This document shows, in pieces, positions 8,735-17,803 of a stretch of DNA of 53,316 nt (position 1 is the stretch's first letter; each line of letters begins with the position of its first letter). Source of the stretch: Microcaldota archaeon (GTDB taxonomy: Archaea; Micrarchaeota; Micrarchaeia; Micrarchaeales; Micrarchaeaceae). The stretch lies in the NCBI GenBank assembly GCA_021792395.1, contig JAJYUR010000004.1:1-53316 (forward strand). Direction: 5' to 3'. The notes under the pieces were generated by a model. That model did not search any database and was not told where the DNA came from. It saw nothing but the letters and a program-made list of their open reading frames with translations. Both the position numbers and the translations under genes were made by a program.

Positions 8735-9442
8735 ATGGGTAAAACCCTTGAAACTAAAAATAGGATATTGAAACTGCTTAAAGAGAAAAAGATGACGGTT
8801 ACAGAGATAAGCGAGGCGTTGGGACTCGCAAAGTCGACAGTAAGCCAACACATATCAGAACTGACTGACATCGGCAGGGTAGAACAGGATGATAATAGCC
8901 ATTTCAAAAAGATAAAATATTACAAGACTGCAGAAAGACGCGTTAATGATGAAGAAGAAGGCAAGGCAAACGGATATGTAATAGGAATCTCGGTAATAGC
9001 AGTCATTGGGATAATGCTTTTTGCTATAGCATATCTTAGCTTTAGGAATGTGCCAATAAACCAGACTACTACAATATCAGGGAATAATACAGGTGCCGGA
9101 GTATTCTCATGCCCTATCTTATTAATATTTAGGAACCCGAACAGCACTGAGGTTTATAACATAATTGAAGGGATAGCAGATGGCGACCCCTGTTATATGA
9201 CCTACATTGCTGCCAATGAGTCCAGATTCACTGCAAACATGGGAAGCTTAGGCTACACTGCACATAATGGGACATTATATGTACCGTCAATGAATTTGAT
9301 ATACCGCATATCGAGCAAACAGATAGGCAATCTAGAAAGCAACGTAGATAATGGCTATTGCTATGACGAGGAAGCGCTCGGATTTTTCAACGTGAGCTTT
9401 ACTGCGCCGAAGGTCAGGTGCAAGGCGGCGATATTCAGCTGA
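8735..9442 (+). CDS. Membrane-anchored winged-helix protein with an outer domain
   Basis: The 235-residue product starts with an ArsR/MarR-like winged helix-turn-helix (about 1-65), including VTEISEALGLAKSTVSQHI as the recognition region. A single membrane helix follows (about 82-105), then a roughly 130-residue exposed domain with N-x-T sequons and at least four Cys. The topology places a DNA-binding domain inside and a sensor-like domain outside, suggesting a one-component transmembrane regulator. The ligand and target genes are unknown. The start follows GGTG by 5 bases. Confidence 0.75.
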   Translation: MGKTLETKNRILKLLKEKKMTVTEISEALGLAKSTVSQHISELTDIGRVEQDDNSHFKKIKYYKTAERRVNDEEEGKANGYVIGISVIAVIGIMLFAIAYLSFRNVPINQTTTISGNNTGAGVFSCPILLIFRNPNSTEVYNIIEGIADGDPCYMTYIAANESRFTANMGSLGYTAHNGTLYVPSMNLIYRISSKQIGNLESNVDNGYCYDEEALGFFNVSFTAPKVRCKAAIFS

Positions 9443-9483
9443 CTTTATTCATTAATATAAGCGTTTGCAGCTAAATACAATCA

Positions 9484-10242
9484 ATGAAGATAATATCGTG
9501 GAATGTCAACGGCGTAAGGGCGGCAGTGAAGAAAGGGCTTGTTGGATTCATCGAGAAAGAATCCCCTGACATGCTTGCACTGCAAGAGGTCAAGTCATCT
9601 GAAAGCATACAGCACATTGAACTCCAGAAGCTCAGATACATACAGTACATAAACCCGGCAGTGAAGAAAGGATATAGCGGCACCATGATTTTGACAAGGG
9701 AAAAACCGCTGTCAGTATTAAACGGCATAGGCATGAAGGAATTCGACAATGAAGGCAGGGTCCAGACTCTTGAATTTAAGAACTTCTATTTTATAAACAC
9801 CTATTTTCCAAATTCGCAGAGGGATTTGAAAAGGCTTAATTATAAACTTGATTTCGACACTGCATTCATGAGCTATGCAGATAAGTTGAAGAGGCAAAAG
9901 CCGCTTGTCGTATGCGGGGACATGAATGTAGCACATGAGGACATAGATATAGCAAGACCCAAAGAGAATTCGAATAACGCCGGATTTACAAAAGCAGAAA
10001 GGGACTGGATGACTTCGTTCTTGTCTCATGGATTCATAGACACCTACAGATATTTTCATAAGAATGATGTTAAATATTCCTGGTGGTCTTATAGATTCAA
10101 TGCAAGGAAAAAGAATATAGGATGGAGGATAGATTATTTTATAGTAACGACAGATATCGTCAACAAAGTTTTAGGCTCTGATATAATGTCAGACGTTGAT
10201 GGGTCCGATCATGCGCCAATAGTGTTGAATCTTAAGCTATGA
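9484..10242 (+). CDS. xthA: Exodeoxyribonuclease III / AP endonuclease
   Basis: This 252-residue protein matches the ExoIII/APE family, which cleaves 5' of abasic sites and trims 3' ends in base excision repair. It opens MKIISWNVNGVRAA and shows LALQEVKS (metal ligand Glu35), NTYFPN, VVCGDMNVAHEDID (Asp146, Asn148), WWSYRFNAR, GWRIDYF and the closing SDHAPI with Asp242-His243. All expected catalytic residues are present. With nth at the left edge, the window encodes both a glycosylase/lyase and the AP endonuclease, but the two are not in one operon. Confidence 0.95.
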   Translation: MKIISWNVNGVRAAVKKGLVGFIEKESPDMLALQEVKSSESIQHIELQKLRYIQYINPAVKKGYSGTMILTREKPLSVLNGIGMKEFDNEGRVQTLEFKNFYFINTYFPNSQRDLKRLNYKLDFDTAFMSYADKLKRQKPLVVCGDMNVAHEDIDIARPKENSNNAGFTKAERDWMTSFLSHGFIDTYRYFHKNDVKYSWWSYRFNARKKNIGWRIDYFIVTTDIVNKVLGSDIMSDVDGSDHAPIVLNLKL

Positions 10243-10250
10243 TTATATAT

Positions 10251-11423
10251 TCACATCACTACAAGCGGTATCTCCATTTCACCCTTTGACATCCCGCCAT
10301 GATGACCGAATATCTTTTTCTCGTAGTCCTTCTTGTCTGGGTATTTGTAGTAAAGGAAGCTGTTGCCCTTTGCTATAGCTATGTGCGTTCCGAAGCGGTA
10401 TCGCAACCAGTTGCTTACCTGAGATTTTCCAAACAGCCCTGACCTTATTGCTTCGTCTGAATCAGCAAGATATGCGCTCTTCCCATAGCTTCTTTGGAAT
10501 TCGTCTTCGAAGAGCTTGCCTTTTCCATCAACCACGTTGAAGAACATTGATCTGTGGGTTCCCCAAGGATATGTAGTAAGGTTTTCCATCACTTTGCTCT
10601 GCGGTGATATCTTTCTTAAATCTTTTTCGTTGAATGATCCCTGGCCATGATCCGATGTGATTACAATCTCCCATCCTTTCTGCTTAAGCGCAGGAATCAG
10701 TTTTTCCGCCAAGCGCTCAAGTGCATACTTAGTAATCTCCAAACCGTCATATGTGCTTTTTGTATATACGTGCTGTGCATGATCCACGTAATCGATGTAT
10801 GAATATATAGTTTCTTTAGAATTCGGCTTTATCGCCTTCAATACTTGTATTATCATATCGTCCATCGATATATATTTGTCGTAGTTTATTTTATGTAATG
10901 CATTCAGATTCCTCCCTTTGTTCAATATGTTTTCATGTTGCAGGTAAAGGAACCCTTTGTGTCGGGACATTTTTATTAAGGTGTGCATCTCTGGAAATAT
11001 GGGATATTTGTCTGTTTTTCCCAAAGCCTCGTCCAAGCTCGGGCCCCAGGGTACATTAAATACGTCCAGCATGTTTCCATATTCCTTCATAGGTATTGGG
11101 CTTCCGACAATGCCATGCTCGGCTATTGTCAATCCGCTGTCTATGCTCGTCATTACTGATGGAGTAAAGGAAGGAAACATCGTCTTTATTTTTTCTATTT
11201 TTGCATCTGAAAAGACCTTTGATAACACCTGGCTTTTATCCATGGCCATGTTAAGGAGGTCATACCCTAGGCCGTCTATGACAAGGAAGAAACGCTTCGC
11301 TTTGTGTTTGCCTATCAGGCTTCCCCCGCCTTCTGCGACTTCCTTTGCAACTTCGAGATTGCTCCTTGACACTTCAGGAAGTGAAAAACCTTCTTTCTCC
11401 AGATCAGATCTCAGGCTTGACAT
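10251..11423 (-). CDS. Type I phosphodiesterase / nucleotide pyrophosphatase-like hydrolase
   Basis: This is an alkaline phosphatase-superfamily enzyme of about 390 residues. It shows the metal-binding and nucleophile features in order: FLVIDGLGYDLL, MFPSFTPSVMTSI (nucleophile Thr in the TxxPSxT-like turn), SYIDYVDHAQHVYT (Asp and His ligands), ITSDHGQGSF and THRSMF. These enzymes hydrolyse phosphodiesters or phosphonate-type bonds; the substrate is unknown. There is no signal peptide, so it is probably cytoplasmic. The start at 11423 is preferred because a TATA-like TTTTTAGTTA lies about 25-30 bases upstream; an 18-residue longer frame starts at 11477. Confidence 0.85.
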   Translation of the reverse strand: MSSLRSDLEKEGFSLPEVSRSNLEVAKEVAEGGGSLIGKHKAKRFFLVIDGLGYDLLNMAMDKSQVLSKVFSDAKIEKIKTMFPSFTPSVMTSIDSGLTIAEHGIVGSPIPMKEYGNMLDVFNVPWGPSLDEALGKTDKYPIFPEMHTLIKMSRHKGFLYLQHENILNKGRNLNALHKINYDKYISMDDMIIQVLKAIKPNSKETIYSYIDYVDHAQHVYTKSTYDGLEITKYALERLAEKLIPALKQKGWEIVITSDHGQGSFNEKDLRKISPQSKVMENLTTYPWGTHRSMFFNVVDGKGKLFEDEFQRSYGKSAYLADSDEAIRSGLFGKSQVSNWLRYRFGTHIAIAKGNSFLYYKYPDKKDYEKKIFGHHGGMSKGEMEIPLVVM

Positions 11424-11488
11424 ATAAACACGCGCTATGATAAATGGATGTGCATAACTAAAAACTTTTTCGTGCACAGAAAGCCTGT

Positions 11489-11572
11489 ATGGCTAAGAAT
11501 AAACGTGCCAAAAGAACGGTAATAAGGCCAGCAGGCGCAGATAGGCTTTTGAATGGGCATCTAATGGACTAG
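11489..11572 (+). CDS. Possible 27-residue basic mini-protein
   Basis: A short open frame begins MAKNKRAKRTVIRPAG and ends HLMD just before TAG. The lysine/arginine-rich start looks ribosome- or RNA-associated, but no family is recognised and no strong Shine-Dalgarno precedes the ATG. It lies in the gap between the divergent phosphodiesterase and the anion transporter. It may be chance. Confidence 0.25.
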   Translation: MAKNKRAKRTVIRPAGADRLLNGHLMD

Positions 11573-11635
11573 CCCATTGCGGCAGTGTATATTTATAGAT
11601 TATAATAACCAGTAGTTAAGGATGTCGGTGTTCAA

Positions 11636-12751
11636 TTGCCACAAAATGCCATTGCATTCGTTAAGAAAAACCTGCTTTTCTTTGTTTTATTGGCTGCATA
11701 TCTGGCTTTTGTAGCATACAATCGGGATTTTCTAAACCCTGCGCTTGTCGAATGGAAAACAGTAACAATAATCGCTTCACTTATAATAATAAATACAGGA
11801 ATGCTGGCTTCAGGAGGCATAGATATAATTGCAAAAGTTATCTTAGGCAGAATAAAAGATTTCAGGAAATTGGCTATCTTTTCCATATTGTTCACTGTAC
11901 TGCTATCCATGTTTATAACTAATGATGCGTCGCTTATAGTCCTTATACCGCTGACCATGAGCATAGGCAAGATATCTGGAGAGGACATAAAGAATATAAT
12001 AGTACTGCAGGCGATAGGTGCGAATGTAGGATCGATGCTGACGCCTTTCGGAAACCCGCAGAACATAATAATTTTCAGAGAATACGGGCTTTCCCTGTCC
12101 ATGTTCGTACTTAAGATGCTCCCCGTATTTTTGATTTCCGTAGTGATGCTGTTGATTTTCGTATTTTTATTGAATAAAAAAGGGAAGATTGCAGGCAGTG
12201 GAGCAGCAGTAGGGTACAGCAGAACACTTTTTAGCGCATCGCTGCTGATTTTCGCGGTTACAATAACCGGATTCCTTTACGACTCTGGTGTGTCATTCTT
12301 TTTTGTCATGGCCGTCCTGGGCATTGCAGTAATGCTCGTCTTCAGGCCAAAATCCTATTCCAAAACAGCAGTATTGCTAAGAATTGATTTCCTGCTCATA
12401 CTCACCTTTGTACTTATATTCCTTGTGATAAACTCTGCAAGGACGTTCATAGGTGTAATTTCGTCGAGCAATCCCCTAGCAATGTTTGTATATTCGCTTA
12501 TTATATCGCAGTTCATAAGCAATGTGCCGGCAACTGTGCTGCTTCAGAAAAATGCAATGTTCCTCCCACTTTCATGGGGCGTCAATGTAGGAGGCAATGG
12601 CACTGTGATAGCATCACTAGCTAACCTGATAGCATTGAGAGGAGGCAATGGCATAAAAGCCCTCAGGTTCATGAAGATATCATTAATTTATATGGCTGCA
12701 GTTGCGTTGATCTCTATGTTGCTCCTCTATATCATATTTAACGTCGTATGA
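11636..12751 (+). CDS. ArsB/NhaD-type anion or ion transporter
   Basis: The 371-residue product starts at TTG, 5 bases after GGTG (11627-11630). It has about 10 membrane segments and fits the ion transporter superfamily that includes ArsB, NhaD and CitM. The diagnostic half-helix segments are present: ITNDASLIVLIPLT and GANVGSMLTPFGNPQN in the first half, and SNVPATVLLQ with VNVGGNGTVIASLANLIAL in the second. Whether it moves arsenite, sodium, citrate or another anion cannot be told. There is no ars operon context. It converges with the eL41 gene. Confidence 0.85.
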   Translation: MPQNAIAFVKKNLLFFVLLAAYLAFVAYNRDFLNPALVEWKTVTIIASLIIINTGMLASGGIDIIAKVILGRIKDFRKLAIFSILFTVLLSMFITNDASLIVLIPLTMSIGKISGEDIKNIIVLQAIGANVGSMLTPFGNPQNIIIFREYGLSLSMFVLKMLPVFLISVVMLLIFVFLLNKKGKIAGSGAAVGYSRTLFSASLLIFAVTITGFLYDSGVSFFFVMAVLGIAVMLVFRPKSYSKTAVLLRIDFLLILTFVLIFLVINSARTFIGVISSSNPLAMFVYSLIISQFISNVPATVLLQKNAMFLPLSWGVNVGGNGTVIASLANLIALRGGNGIKALRFMKISLIYMAAVALISMLLLYIIFNVV

Positions 12752-12856
12752 TACAGTTAGCCGTGGAGAATACCCAAGGCCTGCTGCAGCAGAACCGAGG
12801 CAAAGCTAGGCCTTTGCAATAAACAACTGCAAAAAGATGCGGATAATAGGAAGAAG

Positions 12857-12970
12857 CTACAGCTCTCCTACTCTCCTCTTCTGCGCTCTCTTAAGGCGTT
12901 TTCGCCTCTTCTTGAGCCATTTCCAGCGCATTCTTCCTTTTTTCTTCCACTTTCTAGGTATGCTTCCCAA
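12857..12970 (-). CDS. rpl41e: Large-subunit ribosomal protein eL41
   Basis: This 37-residue, extremely basic peptide contains [20 protein letters not shown] at residues 14-33, matching the single-helix eL41 pattern, one of the smallest ribosomal proteins in archaea and eukaryotes. The frame starts at TTG (12970), exactly 5 bases after GGTG, giving an N-terminal extension [13 protein letters not shown] beyond the usual roughly 25-residue core. An internal ATG at residue 14 would give only the core. Genes this short are easily missed by automated callers. Confidence 0.8.
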   Translation of the reverse strand: MGSIPRKWKKKGRMRWKWLKKRRKRLKRAQKRRVGEL

Positions 12971-13021
12971 AATTACACCTTAATTAAGCATTATAAGCTC
13001 TAGTATCTGAATAAGAAAATA

Positions 13022-13047
13022 TTTATACTATATAAATAAATACCTAT
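13022..13047 (+). promoter_or_regulatory. TATA-box promoter region between eL41 and a surface protein
   Basis: The tract TTTATACTATATAAATAAAT lies 25-40 bases upstream of the ATG at 13066 and fits an archaeal TATA element for the rightward gene. The same AT-rich gap could serve the leftward eL41 gene. GTGGTTGTATT precedes the ATG as a likely ribosome site. Confidence 0.45.
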
Positions 13048-13065
13048 ACATAAAGTGGTTGTATT

Positions 13066-14100
13066 ATGCACAAAGGATTTTTAGTATGGGTAATAATGAT
13101 TATAGTGATAGCAATACTGGGATACCTGATTACCGGGTATAATTTTATATTGCATCAGCTGCCTGCTTCTACGACTATATCTCCTATTACCACTACCGTG
13201 ACCAGCACTGTGTCTACTACTACGGTAATATATTCTGCAAGCTGCAATAACTTCTCCATATTGTCTGCTATGTTCAACAAAACGTACACTGGGACATGCA
13301 CATGGGGAGGGGGTGCATTAGGCGTATGGCTTGCAAACGGCAACAGCAGCTATACTAATTTCACAATTATAGGCGCGAATAACGTCACATACCTTAACCA
13401 GAGCGTAAACTATGGCTGCATAGCATTATTTAGCAACTTTTCCATGCCTGCACAGACCTATAGGATAACAATGCATAGAAGTTTTGCTGGAGGGTCCTGC
13501 AACAATGGATATTCGATAATAAACTTGAATACTACGCTTGTGCCTCCGAAGAATGCAGTATACAAAAATATATACAATGGTAAATTCTCAAGCGGCACTT
13601 ATATAGGCTGGAACCTTACTGGCAAAGGCTTTGGTAACAAACCGATAAATGCCAGCTATGCAGATACGCACAACTGCACTGCTGGAGGGCAGTGGGCAGG
13701 ATACAACGGCACGTATTTTGCTTCCACATACAACTGCGGGTCCTCGAATGCTGCTGGAAACCTGACTTCAAGCCCGTTCTATGCATCTGAACATTTCATT
13801 GATTTTCAAACCATAAGCCCCGAAAACAATTTAATTTATGTAGAGATTCTTGAAAACGGGATACCTAGGATAATAGCGCATTACAATACGTTCAACGAAA
13901 GCGCGTTCGGCGCCAACGGGTCATACACATTCAGAAATGTGACTATACCTATAGGGACTTTGATTGGTAAAAACTTGACGTTGCGCGTGGTGGCTGATAC
14001 TTCTACTAGCGGCGAATTCGTAGCAGTAGGCAATTTTAGGCTCTCAGGCCTGCCATTGCAGAGCAATGGTGTAGCCGCAAACATATCGATACTGAATTGA
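13066..14100 (+). CDS. Secreted or membrane-anchored surface protein
   Basis: The 344-residue product has one N-terminal hydrophobic helix (about 5-28), then a Thr/Ser-rich linker (TTISPITTTVTSTVSTTTV) and a roughly 280-residue domain with many N-x-S/T sequons and several Cys. This is the layout of an anchored, probably N- and O-glycosylated archaeal cell-surface protein. The domain is beta-rich in appearance; no enzymatic motif is visible. The family is not recognised. Similar anchored sequon-rich proteins occur at 2824, 34434 and 42378. Confidence 0.7.
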   Translation: MHKGFLVWVIMIIVIAILGYLITGYNFILHQLPASTTISPITTTVTSTVSTTTVIYSASCNNFSILSAMFNKTYTGTCTWGGGALGVWLANGNSSYTNFTIIGANNVTYLNQSVNYGCIALFSNFSMPAQTYRITMHRSFAGGSCNNGYSIINLNTTLVPPKNAVYKNIYNGKFSSGTYIGWNLTGKGFGNKPINASYADTHNCTAGGQWAGYNGTYFASTYNCGSSNAAGNLTSSPFYASEHFIDFQTISPENNLIYVEILENGIPRIIAHYNTFNESAFGANGSYTFRNVTIPIGTLIGKNLTLRVVADTSTSGEFVAVGNFRLSGLPLQSNGVAANISILN

Positions 14101-14209
14101 TTTTGCAGGCTTATGGTAATGCTATAGCGCAGATGTTTGCACTAAGGCATTTACATTGCCAGCATTAGATGATGAATAAACGAAAACATGCACAGGAAAA
14201 CTTTCCTGC

Positions 14210-15661
14210 CTATTTCGTAATCTTCTCCAGTATCGGGTATGTTTCGTATAGGTTTTCTTGTAGCAACTGCTGGTATACCATGTATATTATGCCGACAGTA
14301 AGAAGTATACCCATGCCTGTGCCTATGGCCCCGGTAAGCGTGGCTATGGCTGCAAGGAACCCTACGAACAGGCTGCCCAATACAGTAACATTTGGTATGT
14401 ATTTGTTGAGCACGTTCTCTATAATCCTTGGGTCCCTCCTGAAGCCAGGTATCTGCCACCCAGTTGTGCCGAGCTGCTCTGCAAGATGCTTGGGGCTCTG
14501 CCCGGTCATCTCTATCCAGAACTTCCCGAATATCACGCAAAGCACAAGCAGCACGCCTATATAAACTAAGACGTGTATCCACTCAGGGATTAATAGCATC
14601 CCGCCCCACGGCAGGAAAAGCTCACTTGTATGGGTCAGCAGATAGCTGAAATATGCGCCATATCCGCCTATCCCATATGGCGCGGCGTACGGCAATGGAA
14701 ATGTAGGGGATATAAGGTATGCCAAACCGCCGCTCAATTGTAATGAGCCCCCTACGGGCTGATAAAAGGCGATGAACTTCGCAAGGCCGGCGAATGTGCC
14801 GTGGACCCCTGCAAGGAATCTAAACCATACAGTAAGGCTGAGTTCTAGTGACGATGCAAGTATGACGGGGAGCACGCTGACGTATAAGAATGGAATTGGA
14901 AGCCTTCCACCAATGCCCCGCAATTGCTCGAAGCTGAGGGGAAGCTCCACCTTCATTTCATATGCATATATGCTTACTAGGAATATTATTACTGCGAAGA
15001 AGAGCGGACCAAACGCCATCAGAGCATTTGCCGGGGCAGCTGCGCCTCCAGCCTGTATTGCAGCTATCGCTTCGGGTATCAGTATGCTGAATGTTCCAGC
15101 TACTATTGCGTAAGAAACACCAGCAGCTATGAATATGTTTATACCTGATGTTATCCCGTATTTTGTCATTATTTCGTCGAGGAATATTATTATTATGGCG
15201 CCGATTGCCATCTGCAGCACGACATATCCTATGACCGACGATGATGCTACTGGCACATATCCACTTATGACGAATATCAGTGATTCTATTACGGCTATGG
15301 ACATGGCGAAGAGCTTCTGCATGGCCTGCCATCGCGATTTGTTAGTTATGTCATTGAGGTCTATCTTTATTATGCCCGAACCTGATACGAGCTGCAAGAT
15401 TATGCTAGACAATACTATCGGACCTATGCCGACGGTGATGAGACTGCCGACCTTTGCTGCGAATATTATGCTTATGAGCTGCAGCAACGGCTGAGTAACG
15501 GCGGTAGGATTAACGCCTATTGCATATATGTTGTAAAGCAAGAAGTATACCACAAGTATGCCTGCCGTCCAGTACATCTTCTCCCTTAACGAGAGGGGCT
15601 TAGCTGGGCCCTTTATTGAAGGTATGTATGGGGCTATCTTATCCATGAATTCCAGAGGCAT
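14210..15661 (-). CDS. secY: Preprotein translocase subunit SecY (Sec61-alpha)
   Basis: This 483-residue, ten-helix protein is the channel subunit of the Sec translocon, which moves unfolded proteins across or into the membrane. The N-terminus IPSIKGPAKPLSLREKMYWT is archaeal/eukaryotic SecY-like, followed by the plug region (LISIIFAAKVGSLITVGIGP). The cytoplasmic loops contain FEQLRGIGGRLPIPFLYVSVLP and GFRRDPRIIENVLNKYIP, matching loops C4/C5 that bind the ribosome. It lies 18 bases downstream of the V4R-domain gene rather than inside a ribosomal-protein operon here, an unusual arrangement. Confidence 0.95.
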   Translation of the reverse strand: MPLEFMDKIAPYIPSIKGPAKPLSLREKMYWTAGILVVYFLLYNIYAIGVNPTAVTQPLLQLISIIFAAKVGSLITVGIGPIVLSSIILQLVSGSGIIKIDLNDITNKSRWQAMQKLFAMSIAVIESLIFVISGYVPVASSSVIGYVVLQMAIGAIIIIFLDEIMTKYGITSGINIFIAAGVSYAIVAGTFSILIPEAIAAIQAGGAAAPANALMAFGPLFFAVIIFLVSIYAYEMKVELPLSFEQLRGIGGRLPIPFLYVSVLPVILASSLELSLTVWFRFLAGVHGTFAGLAKFIAFYQPVGGSLQLSGGLAYLISPTFPLPYAAPYGIGGYGAYFSYLLTHTSELFLPWGGMLLIPEWIHVLVYIGVLLVLCVIFGKFWIEMTGQSPKHLAEQLGTTGWQIPGFRRDPRIIENVLNKYIPNVTVLGSLFVGFLAAIATLTGAIGTGMGILLTVGIIYMVYQQLLQENLYETYPILEKITK

Positions 15662-15679
15662 AGGATCAACTTGAATTTG

Positions 15680-16870
15680 TCACTTATTCTTTTTATTTAT
15701 TCTTATGCTGTATAAATCATTTTCGCTCTTGAGCTTGGCATCCCGAGCCATGTTTTTTCCAAGTACCCCGCTTAGAAAGGCTACCGCAAGTTCCACGAAT
15801 TCACTGCGGGACTGTGATGAATCGAACATCAATTCAGCGTCCAGCGCATTGGCGCTCTTAATATTTAACTTGCCAAGGTTTAATAGGTTTATGTTTTGCT
15901 GTGCCAATGCAGCCAAATCGCCAACCTTTAGCTTCTTGGATTTCCTTGCATTGGACATCTGCAATATGGTTTTTCCGAAGTAGCCCAGCAAATCCTTCAT
16001 ATTATCCAGGTATTCCCTCTCCATTATGACCTGGTATATCAGATTAAGGTAGCTCTTTGAAAACTTGCCAGATTTTGCCTGGGGGTTGCCATCTGAGATG
16101 TATTTAGCTAAAGCGTTTATGTGGCGCAGGTGGCCCTTATCCACACCTTCGGCGGATTTTGAATTGGATGTTGAGAACCTGCAATAGCTAGCGCCTGAAT
16201 GCCTGCATTCCTCTTCGCTGACAGGGACATAATGCCCGATGGCGGCAGTAAGAAATCCAGATATTACACCGGATTCAAAGACGTGCATATTGCCACCCAA
16301 ATCCGGACCTGTGCCGTAAAGCTTTATGACCACCTTGTCTGGAAAAATGTCATAGCTTGATGCTATATATCCGGCTTTCTCGAAGAATTCTGATAGGTCC
16401 TTTATGGAATCCTGGTACCACGCATAACGTTTCTGCAGTTTGTTGATCCGGTATAGGAACATGCCATTGGATATGCCGGCCATATATGAAAGTTTCCTCA
16501 TGCTTTTCGTAAAGCTTGACAGTATCTGCGCAAGAAGTACGCTTTCGCCGCTTGCAGACACCGCATCGCGGTTTCCAAGTATGTCCAGGATAAGAGCCTC
16601 ATTTATTGATTTTGGAATGACGGCATGCATATCTTGATTCGAATGCACGTGTTTGGTTGTTTTTTCACCATTGGGCCTTTCTGGGCGTAAAGCCTTATGC
16701 AAGCGTATGCCTGCGTAGATTTTGGCATTTTTGGTACGTTTATTATTCATAGCCTTTTTGGCTTTGGGATGCGCCTTCCCATGCAGAGTTTTATTTTTTG
16801 GATTGCCAATTTTGGTTTTGCCGCTTGCATGCCTGCGCCAGACATGACCATACCCCTTGCCAGATGGCAT
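15680..16870 (-). CDS. V4R-domain protein with a basic N-terminal tail
   Basis: The 396-residue product begins with a roughly 50-residue very basic tail (MPSGKGYGHVWRRHASGKTK and on) that looks nucleic-acid or ribosome binding. A V4R-like small-molecule domain follows, about residues 90-225. Its ending VSEEECRHSGASYCRF (Glu, Cys212, Gly216, Cys220, Phe222) matches the V4R pattern, in which two Cys can bind metal. The remaining 170 residues are helical and unassigned. The start follows GGTG by 5 bases. It is the upstream partner of secY, probably in one operon, but its role there is unknown. Confidence 0.7.
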   Translation of the reverse strand: MPSGKGYGHVWRRHASGKTKIGNPKNKTLHGKAHPKAKKAMNNKRTKNAKIYAGIRLHKALRPERPNGEKTTKHVHSNQDMHAVIPKSINEALILDILGNRDAVSASGESVLLAQILSSFTKSMRKLSYMAGISNGMFLYRINKLQKRYAWYQDSIKDLSEFFEKAGYIASSYDIFPDKVVIKLYGTGPDLGGNMHVFESGVISGFLTAAIGHYVPVSEEECRHSGASYCRFSTSNSKSAEGVDKGHLRHINALAKYISDGNPQAKSGKFSKSYLNLIYQVIMEREYLDNMKDLLGYFGKTILQMSNARKSKKLKVGDLAALAQQNINLLNLGKLNIKSANALDAELMFDSSQSRSEFVELAVAFLSGVLGKNMARDAKLKSENDLYSIRINKKNK

Positions 16871-16970
16871 TATTACACCAAATATATTATATGCTGCAAG
16901 TCTAAAAAAGTTGACATGCTTTTATTTTATCTTCTGCTTCTGACGCCTGGGAAGATACTTGCCTTAAAAA

Positions 16971-17150
16971 TCAGTTATGAAATTCTGCTTCTTTCCTAGC
17001 CTCTTCGTATTCATCAAGCCATTCCATATGCCATGAATACGGGCTGTCCTTTATGACTATGAATTCCCTGTCGTTATTTGGATCGCTGGCTAGTTTCTGT
17101 TCCCTCTTTGTCCTCTTGTAGTGCATTATCATTTTGGATATTGCATTCAT
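16971..17150 (-). CDS. 59-residue charged protein of unknown function
   Basis: This short frame starts at ATG 5 bases after GGTG (ribosome site GGTGGTAAA). It encodes a basic first half (MIMHYKRTKREQKLA) and an acidic, aromatic second half (SPYSWHMEWLDEYEEARKEA). The strong start signal, a TATA-like AATTTAAATACC tract upstream (about 17237-17250) and non-random composition argue that it is real. No family is recognised. It precedes the V4R-secY pair on the same strand. Confidence 0.6.
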   Translation of the reverse strand: MNAISKMIMHYKRTKREQKLASDPNNDREFIVIKDSPYSWHMEWLDEYEEARKEAEFHN

Positions 17151-17293
17151 TTTACCACCTTCAACACTTCATTTTCCGTATTTATGTAATAATGTAACCG
17201 TTTAAACCTCATTTTTGAACATTTAATATGATATGATAAAATTTAAATACCTTCCAATGTGCGTCTTTGTGCGATGGGCATATGCATTATGGG

Positions 17294-17803
17294 CTATACG
17301 CCGGTTTTAGGTATTTTTCCGGACTGATAAAAAATCAGCATTATATTTATCGCTATAAAAACCCCCAGAAGGGTGAAATTATATCTCGATATGAATGATA
17401 TCACGTTGCCTACAGCTATGAAATTAAGGCCCAACGGATACAATATGGATCCAAGTATCGGCGTTTCGCATCCGCAGCTTGCCACCAGCCCGCCTACAGA
17501 GGGCATAGCTACGCTTATTGCGCTGCTAGGTATGGCTGATTTGGAAAGGGATTTGCGCCTTCTCCTGCTTTGCATAATTCCGAAGACGCTTAGGCTCAAT
17601 AGAATTGCAGACGTTGCTATCAGCATGTCTACCAGATACATAGGTACGGTAGTTATGAATATTCCATAACTGCTCAGCCTTATCAGATAATTGTAAAAAA
17701 GGTAGTATGCAATGAATGCTGCGATCGCTATTGCTATATACAACGGCTTTGTAAATACCTTTTTCAGTGCCTTGGCGCGGCTGGAAAGAAAACCTTTTTT
17801 CAT
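17294..17803 (-). CDS. Four-helix membrane protein with a Cys-Gly-Cys motif
   Basis: The 169-residue product has about four membrane helices (near 20-40, 48-75, 98-125, 132-160) and a positively charged loop (QSRRRRKSLSK). Helix 3 contains VASCGCETPILGSILYPLG; the Cys-Gly-Cys within a glycine-rich helix is the only obvious functional feature and could be redox-active or bind metal. Its ATG overlaps the stop of the DUF929 gene by one base (TAATG), which indicates translational coupling. A role as membrane redox partner of DUF929 is inferred only from this coupling. Confidence 0.7.
   Translation of the reverse strand: MKKGFLSSRAKALKKVFTKPLYIAIAIAAFIAYYLFYNYLIRLSSYGIFITTVPMYLVDMLIATSAILLSLSVFGIMQSRRRRKSLSKSAIPSSAISVAMPSVGGLVASCGCETPILGSILYPLGLNFIAVGNVISFISRYNFTLLGVFIAINIMLIFYQSGKIPKTGV

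Noticed and set aside
14151-14582. Minus-strand frame of 143 residues at the secY 3' end
   Set aside because: It overlaps the conserved SecY C-terminus in another frame and is His/Arg-rich; an artefact.
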